NCBI RefSeq assembly: GCF_014649035.1
Contig: NZ_BMSG01000010.1
Location: 1-64,000, forward strand
From: Streptomyces sindenensis
GTDB taxonomy: Bacteria > Actinomycetota > Actinomycetes > Streptomycetales > Streptomycetaceae
Reading direction: 5' to 3'
Length of the DNA stretch: 64,000 bases
Positions 60,506 to 64,000 of the stretch are shown here, in pieces (the stretch's first letter is position 1; every line of letters starts with the position of its first letter). Under the pieces are notes generated by a model that did no database searches, was not told where the DNA came from, and was given only the letters and a program-made list of their open reading frames with translations. Position numbers and translations under genes: made by a program.

Positions 60506-60887
60506 GGGGCGCCTTCCTCGGACGTCGAAGCCGTCGGCCGACTCCTCCGTACGACGTTACGAGGCACCACTGACAGCGATGAGGGGCGCGGCTCCGGCGC
60601 GGCTCGTGCGCGGCCCAGGCCCGCCCCGACGCGCGGGAACGCGGCAACCGGCGACAGCGACCACCCCCGTGAGCCCCTGCCGCCGCGTTCCCGCGTTCCC
60701 GTGTTCCGGCTTCCCCCGTCCCGTCCTCCCCGGACGTGCCGGAACACGTTCGGACGATAGATCGGGGGGTAGGGGCACCGGGAGGTTCAATGCGCCCAAT
60801 GGGGCCGCCGCCGGGGTATCGGTCCGCACAGTCACAATGGCCGGATCACCGGGGACACGGTCGTGTCCCGGACGGAACGGGGGACTG
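60506..60887. other. Intergenic stretch with a 13-bp inverted repeat
   Basis: Divergent promoter region of the clamp and PucR-type genes. GCGGGAACGCGGC (60633-60645) is repeated inverted at 60682-60694, 36 bases apart, and CGCGTTCCC recurs just after. It may be an operator pair for the PucR-type protein. No coding frame is convincing here. Confidence 0.4.
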
Positions 60888-62453
60888 ATGCGTTCAGGGG
60901 AGCGTGCGGACGATCTTCTGCGGATGCACCGGCTGGCCCGCACCGGCGGAACGGCCGAGCTGCTGCGCTGGCTGGCCGGGCGGGCCGAGGGCTGGGCCGG
61001 GCTCGTCGGGCAGGACGGGACGGTGCTGCACGCCGCGGCCCGTACGGAGGGGGCGAAGGTCCCCGATGTCGCGGGACTCGTCGCCGAGGGGGCGAGCGCC
61101 CTCACCGAGCGCGGGGTCCAGGCGTATTCCGTGGACACGGGCGCGTACACCGCCCTGCTCTTCCCTCTGGCCGCCTCCCCTCCGGGCGTGGCCGCCCCCG
61201 CCGCTCCCGTGCTCGCCGTCGTCACGCCGCGGCCGGTGGCCGCCGGGCTCGCCGTGCTGCTGGCGGACGTCGTCCTGCCGCTGTCCCTGTGCCTCCAGAC
61301 CGAGACGCTGGAGCGCAGGCGCCGCCGGGTGGACCTCGCCGAGTCCCGGGGACGCGAGGCGGTGCTGCACCTGCTGATGACGGGTCAGCTCTCCATCGCC
61401 CAGCAGGTCGCCGGTGCGCTGCGCCCCCGGCTCCCCGACCCGGTGCGGGTGTGCGTCGTGGAGTGTTCGGGCGGCGGGCGCGACGAGGTGGCCCGCGTCT
61501 GCGTGGACGCGGACGGCGGCCGCTCCTGGATCGTGCGGTGCCCCGTCTACGCCCGCCACCTCATCCTGGTCATGCCCGCGGAGGAGGAGGCGCCGGAGCC
61601 GGGGGCCGTGTCGACCGACGAGGCCGTCGCCGCCCGGGTGGGCGACTGCGTGGTCGGTGTCAGCGAGCCCGTGCCGCTGGCCGACACCGCGACCGGCTAC
61701 CGGCAGGCCTTCCACGCCCTGCCCGTCGCCCGCGAACTGCCGTCCCGGCACGCCCGGTTCGGGGCCTCGCAGGATCCCGCGCTCGTCGTCGGACCGGCCG
61801 GCCGCCGGTGGGCGAACGAGCTGCTGAACCCGCTCCTGACCCATGTCCCGCGCCGCGCGCAGGACCCCGGGAGCCAGGAGCTGCTGGCCACGGCCGCCTC
61901 CTGGCTGGCGTTCTCGTCGCACGCGACCGACCATCTCAAGATCCACCGCAACACCCTCGCCGCCCGGCTGCGGCTCATCGGCGAGCTGCTCGGCCTCGAC
62001 CTGCACCGGCTGGCCGACCAGTCCGCCCTCGATCTGGCCCTGCGCGTCCGGGCCGCCCCCGCTCCGGCGTGCATCCCCGAGCCCGCTCCGGCGTGCGCCC
62101 CCGAGAACACGCAGCCGGTGCCCCCGGTCCCGTCGACTCCGTACGCCCCCGGCTCCGATACGTCGGAGGGGGTGCGCGGCCTTGACCGCGTCCTGGGCCG
62201 CCCGGCCGTCCGCGACTGGGCCGACCAGCAACTGGCCCCCGTCCTGGGTGCGGAGGAGACCCTGCGCACCTGGTTGCGGTGCGAGGGCCGCCTCGGCCCG
62301 GCCGCCGCCGAGCTGGGCATCTCCGTACCCGGCACCCGTAAACGCCTCACCCGGCTCGAAACGGTGCTCCAGCGCTCCCTGCTGCGCCCCCCGACCGCCC
62401 GCTACGACCTGTGGCTGGCGCTGAGGTCCCGGGACCTGGCGGGAGCGGCCTAG
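60888..62453 (+). CDS. PucR-type helix-turn-helix regulator
   Basis: 521 residues from the ATG at 60888 (GGGGG upstream). A GAF-like N-terminal half (ELLRWLAGRAEGWAGLVGQDG) is followed by a PucR C-terminal helix-turn-helix (LKIHRNTLAARLRLIGELLGLDL, starting near residue 362) and, after a Pro-rich linker, a second helix-turn-helix of the same kind (LGPAAAELGISVPGTRKRL). Two such domains in one chain are a known streptomycete arrangement. Ligand and targets unknown. The last 107 bases overlap the 3' end of the convergent ArsR-type gene. Confidence 0.8.
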   Translation: MRSGERADDLLRMHRLARTGGTAELLRWLAGRAEGWAGLVGQDGTVLHAAARTEGAKVPDVAGLVAEGASALTERGVQAYSVDTGAYTALLFPLAASPPGVAAPAAPVLAVVTPRPVAAGLAVLLADVVLPLSLCLQTETLERRRRRVDLAESRGREAVLHLLMTGQLSIAQQVAGALRPRLPDPVRVCVVECSGGGRDEVARVCVDADGGRSWIVRCPVYARHLILVMPAEEEAPEPGAVSTDEAVAARVGDCVVGVSEPVPLADTATGYRQAFHALPVARELPSRHARFGASQDPALVVGPAGRRWANELLNPLLTHVPRRAQDPGSQELLATAASWLAFSSHATDHLKIHRNTLAARLRLIGELLGLDLHRLADQSALDLALRVRAAPAPACIPEPAPACAPENTQPVPPVPSTPYAPGSDTSEGVRGLDRVLGRPAVRDWADQQLAPVLGAEETLRTWLRCEGRLGPAAAELGISVPGTRKRLTRLETVLQRSLLRPPTARYDLWLALRSRDLAGAA

Positions 62454-63462
62454 AGGCGGCCTGGGCGGGGTCCGGGCCGCAGCACCACGAGCCGCCCCTC
62501 CGTCCCTGCGCAAGCTCGCGCCCGAGCGGGGTCAGGGCGTGCACCACCTCGCCGCCCCTGCGCGTACTGGTGATGAGCTTCGTGGTGCGCAGCACCGACG
62601 CGTGCTTGCTCGCCGTCCCGATCGAGACACCGATGCGCCGGGCCAGTTCGCCCGTCGCGCACGGCGAGGCCAGTGCGCACAGGGCCATCGCCCGGGTCCG
62701 CCCCAGCAGTTCGGGCAGGCCGTCGGCCGGGTCCGCCGACGCGGGGCGACGGCTCACGGGGTAGACGAGTACGGGCGGGAGTTCGGGGTCGATGAGAGTG
62801 ACGGGACGCTCGGTGCAGAAGAAGGACGGGACCAGCGAGATGCCCCGCCCGCCCAGGTGGAGGTCCCCGTCCCGCGGATAGTCGGCGACCAGCGTGGGCG
62901 GCTCCCAGCGGATCGACGGCGACAAGGTGTTCAGCAGCCGCTCGGCTCCGCCCGCCAGCACGTCCCGGCCGTGGTGGGCGCGGTCGGCGTGCACCACGTC
63001 GTCGATCAGGTGCAGCTGCGGGGCGAGGAGTTCGCGGAAGTACGTGAGGAAGGCCCCGTCCAGCTCCTGCCGGGCGGCACGCTCGCCCTCCGCGAGCCGC
63101 CGGAGCCACGTGGACGGCCTGCGCTGCCCGAAGCATCCGGACAGTTCGGTGCGGAGGCGGGCCGCCGGTGTGGCGAGCACGAGGTCACGGGCGGCCTCCA
63201 GGCCGCCCTTGTGGGGCGGGGTGAGGAAGTCCGGGAAGTCCCCCCGGGGCGGGACCAGCGTCGTGAGCAGCCGGATCGGGCTCCTGAGGTCGCTGCGGGC
63301 CAGCCGTTTCCGTACGTGCCGCAGCCACGGCGCGTATGCGGGGACGGTCGGCCGCCTCTGGAGGATGTGCAGGCTGTTGACCAGCTCCCACATGGGGTCA
63401 GGGCGAGGAGCGACCGTGATGCGTGCCAGGTCGTCCGCTGTGAAATGGATACGGAGTGTCAT
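62347..63462 (-). CDS. ArsR-type winged-helix regulator with DUF5937-like N-terminus
   Basis: 371 residues. The long N-terminal domain (MTLRIHFTADDLARITVAPRPDPMWELVNSLH, beginning residue 1) is the DUF5937 type. The winged helix is C-terminal (LLGRTRAMALCALASPCATG, ELARRIGVSIGTASKHASVLRTTKLI). After it comes a Gly/Pro/Ala-rich tail of about 50 residues read from the antisense of the PucR gene; the tail may be a read-through product of a lost stop. Divergent from a small secreted protein, which it probably controls. Confidence 0.8.
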   Translation of the reverse strand: MTLRIHFTADDLARITVAPRPDPMWELVNSLHILQRRPTVPAYAPWLRHVRKRLARSDLRSPIRLLTTLVPPRGDFPDFLTPPHKGGLEAARDLVLATPAARLRTELSGCFGQRRPSTWLRRLAEGERAARQELDGAFLTYFRELLAPQLHLIDDVVHADRAHHGRDVLAGGAERLLNTLSPSIRWEPPTLVADYPRDGDLHLGGRGISLVPSFFCTERPVTLIDPELPPVLVYPVSRRPASADPADGLPELLGRTRAMALCALASPCATGELARRIGVSIGTASKHASVLRTTKLITSTRRGGEVVHALTPLGRELAQGRRGGSWCCGPDPAQAASRPLPPGPGTSAPATGRSGRSGGAAGSAGAPFRAG

Positions 63463-63602
63463 GAATCCCCCGAAATGAACGCATCCGTTTTCTGTGTGCC
63501 GAAAACCTTTCGACCCGTTTGCGTGGGTCTCCCCATCATCGAAGCAGCTCGTAAACGAGCGATGAACGAACGCAGGAGCGACCTGAAGGGGGATGAAGGC
63601 AC

Positions 63603-63983
63603 ATGCGTCTGATTCGGGGGACCATCACCAGGACCGCGATGGCGGCCACCGCGCTCGCCACCGGCGCCGTGCTCACGATGGGCGGAACGGCCGGTGCGGC
63701 GCAGGCCGCCGGCACGATCCACGGCTGCCCGTCCGGTGCCGTCTGCCTGTACCCGGGCGCGGGCTGGAACGGCGACAAGCCGAGTCACCGGTTCTACTCG
63801 TACGGGGTGCACAAGATCTACGACCAGTACGGCACCAAGCGCTGGTTCAACAACCAGACGGGCGGCGCGAAGGCATACCGGTGCAAGGGGTCCAACGGTA
63901 CCGACTGCGGGGGAAACCAGCGGGCCGGAACGTACTACGACTACAACTTCACGCCGATCAACTCCGTGAAGCTCGCCGAGTGA
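63603..63983 (+). CDS. Small secreted protein, peptidase-inhibitor I36-like
   Basis: 126 residues with a signal peptide (MRLIRGTITRTAMAATALAT, cleavage near GAAQA-AG). The mature part begins with CPSGAVCLYPGAGWNGDKPS, the pattern of SMPI/I36 beta-gamma-crystallin-like metalloproteinase inhibitors, with four Cys (likely two disulfides) and many Tyr/Asn. An extracellular inhibitor or calcium-binding crystallin-like role is inferred. Divergent from the ArsR-type gene; the intergenic 140 bases should hold its operator. Confidence 0.8.
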   Translation: MRLIRGTITRTAMAATALATGAVLTMGGTAGAAQAAGTIHGCPSGAVCLYPGAGWNGDKPSHRFYSYGVHKIYDQYGTKRWFNNQTGGAKAYRCKGSNGTDCGGNQRAGTYYDYNFTPINSVKLAE

Positions 63984-64000
63984 TACGGGTCCGGTGACAC

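Overview
The window is high-GC actinobacterial DNA and almost certainly a Streptomyces chromosome. Evidence: dense genes with GTG starts, a dnaK-grpE-dnaJ-hspR operon with HAIR operators, a ClpB gene with the same operator, a perfect Streptomyces-type parS site, a gamma-butyrolactone locus (AfsA plus ArpA-type receptor), and a GH19 chitinase behind two DasR-like (dre) sites. No rRNA, tRNA, CRISPR or intact insertion sequence was found.

Left part, about 1-39.5 kb, is mostly core chromosome. It holds dcd, a phosphoribosyltransferase, a Yip1-type membrane protein, an FG-GAP lipoprotein, a membrane iron-sulfur oxidoreductase and a sugar-transferase-like protein. The HspR-controlled chaperone block follows (dnaK operon 7.1-11.4 kb, clpB 14.8-17.4 kb). 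Between its two halves, at 11.5-14.2 kb, is a small accessory island: a TrmB/LuxR-type regulator, a broken relative of it, a secreted peptide with two DITWG motifs, and a shrunken Rieske-like protein. Next come a YbjN-type protein, dapC, a DUF2617 protein, a membrane spermidine synthase homologue, pyrE, a parS site, fba, a MalY-type lyase, an MFS exporter, the tryptophan-to-anthranilate genes (kynA, kynU and a formamidase), a two-component pair, a P450 and purA.

Right part, 39.5-64 kb, is accessory. A DsbA-like protein and an old-yellow-enzyme homologue (39.6-41.4 kb) and a deaminase with two SMR exporters (41.5-42.9 kb) each sit behind a promoter of the same design, with a TTGCATG-type operator. 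The gamma-butyrolactone locus (43.1-46.5 kb) contains SDR, HAD-like, receptor and AfsA genes. Beside it is one long minus-strand biosynthetic operon (52.6 to 46.5 kb): adenylating enzyme, carrier protein, ectoine-synthase-like cupin, acyl-CoA dehydrogenase, transglutaminase-like protein, Asp/Glu-racemase-like protein, a small protein and a phosphopantetheinyl transferase. A MarR regulator lies upstream, and matches to the TTGCATG operator flank it. Then come a transposase-like protein lacking its first catalytic Asp, an ArpA/TetR regulator with a palindromic operator, a 61-bp tandem repeat array, a beta-lactamase-like and an aldo/keto-reductase-like protein that both lack key residues, the chitinase, a second DNA polymerase beta clamp, a PucR-type regulator, an ArsR-type regulator and a small secreted protein.

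The two best candidates for undescribed biology are the DITWG peptide / Rieske-like / TrmB-LuxR module (12.1-14.1 kb) and the compact carrier-protein pathway with its hormone locus and shared operator (39.5-58 kb). All functions are inferred from sequence reading only; no database search was possible.
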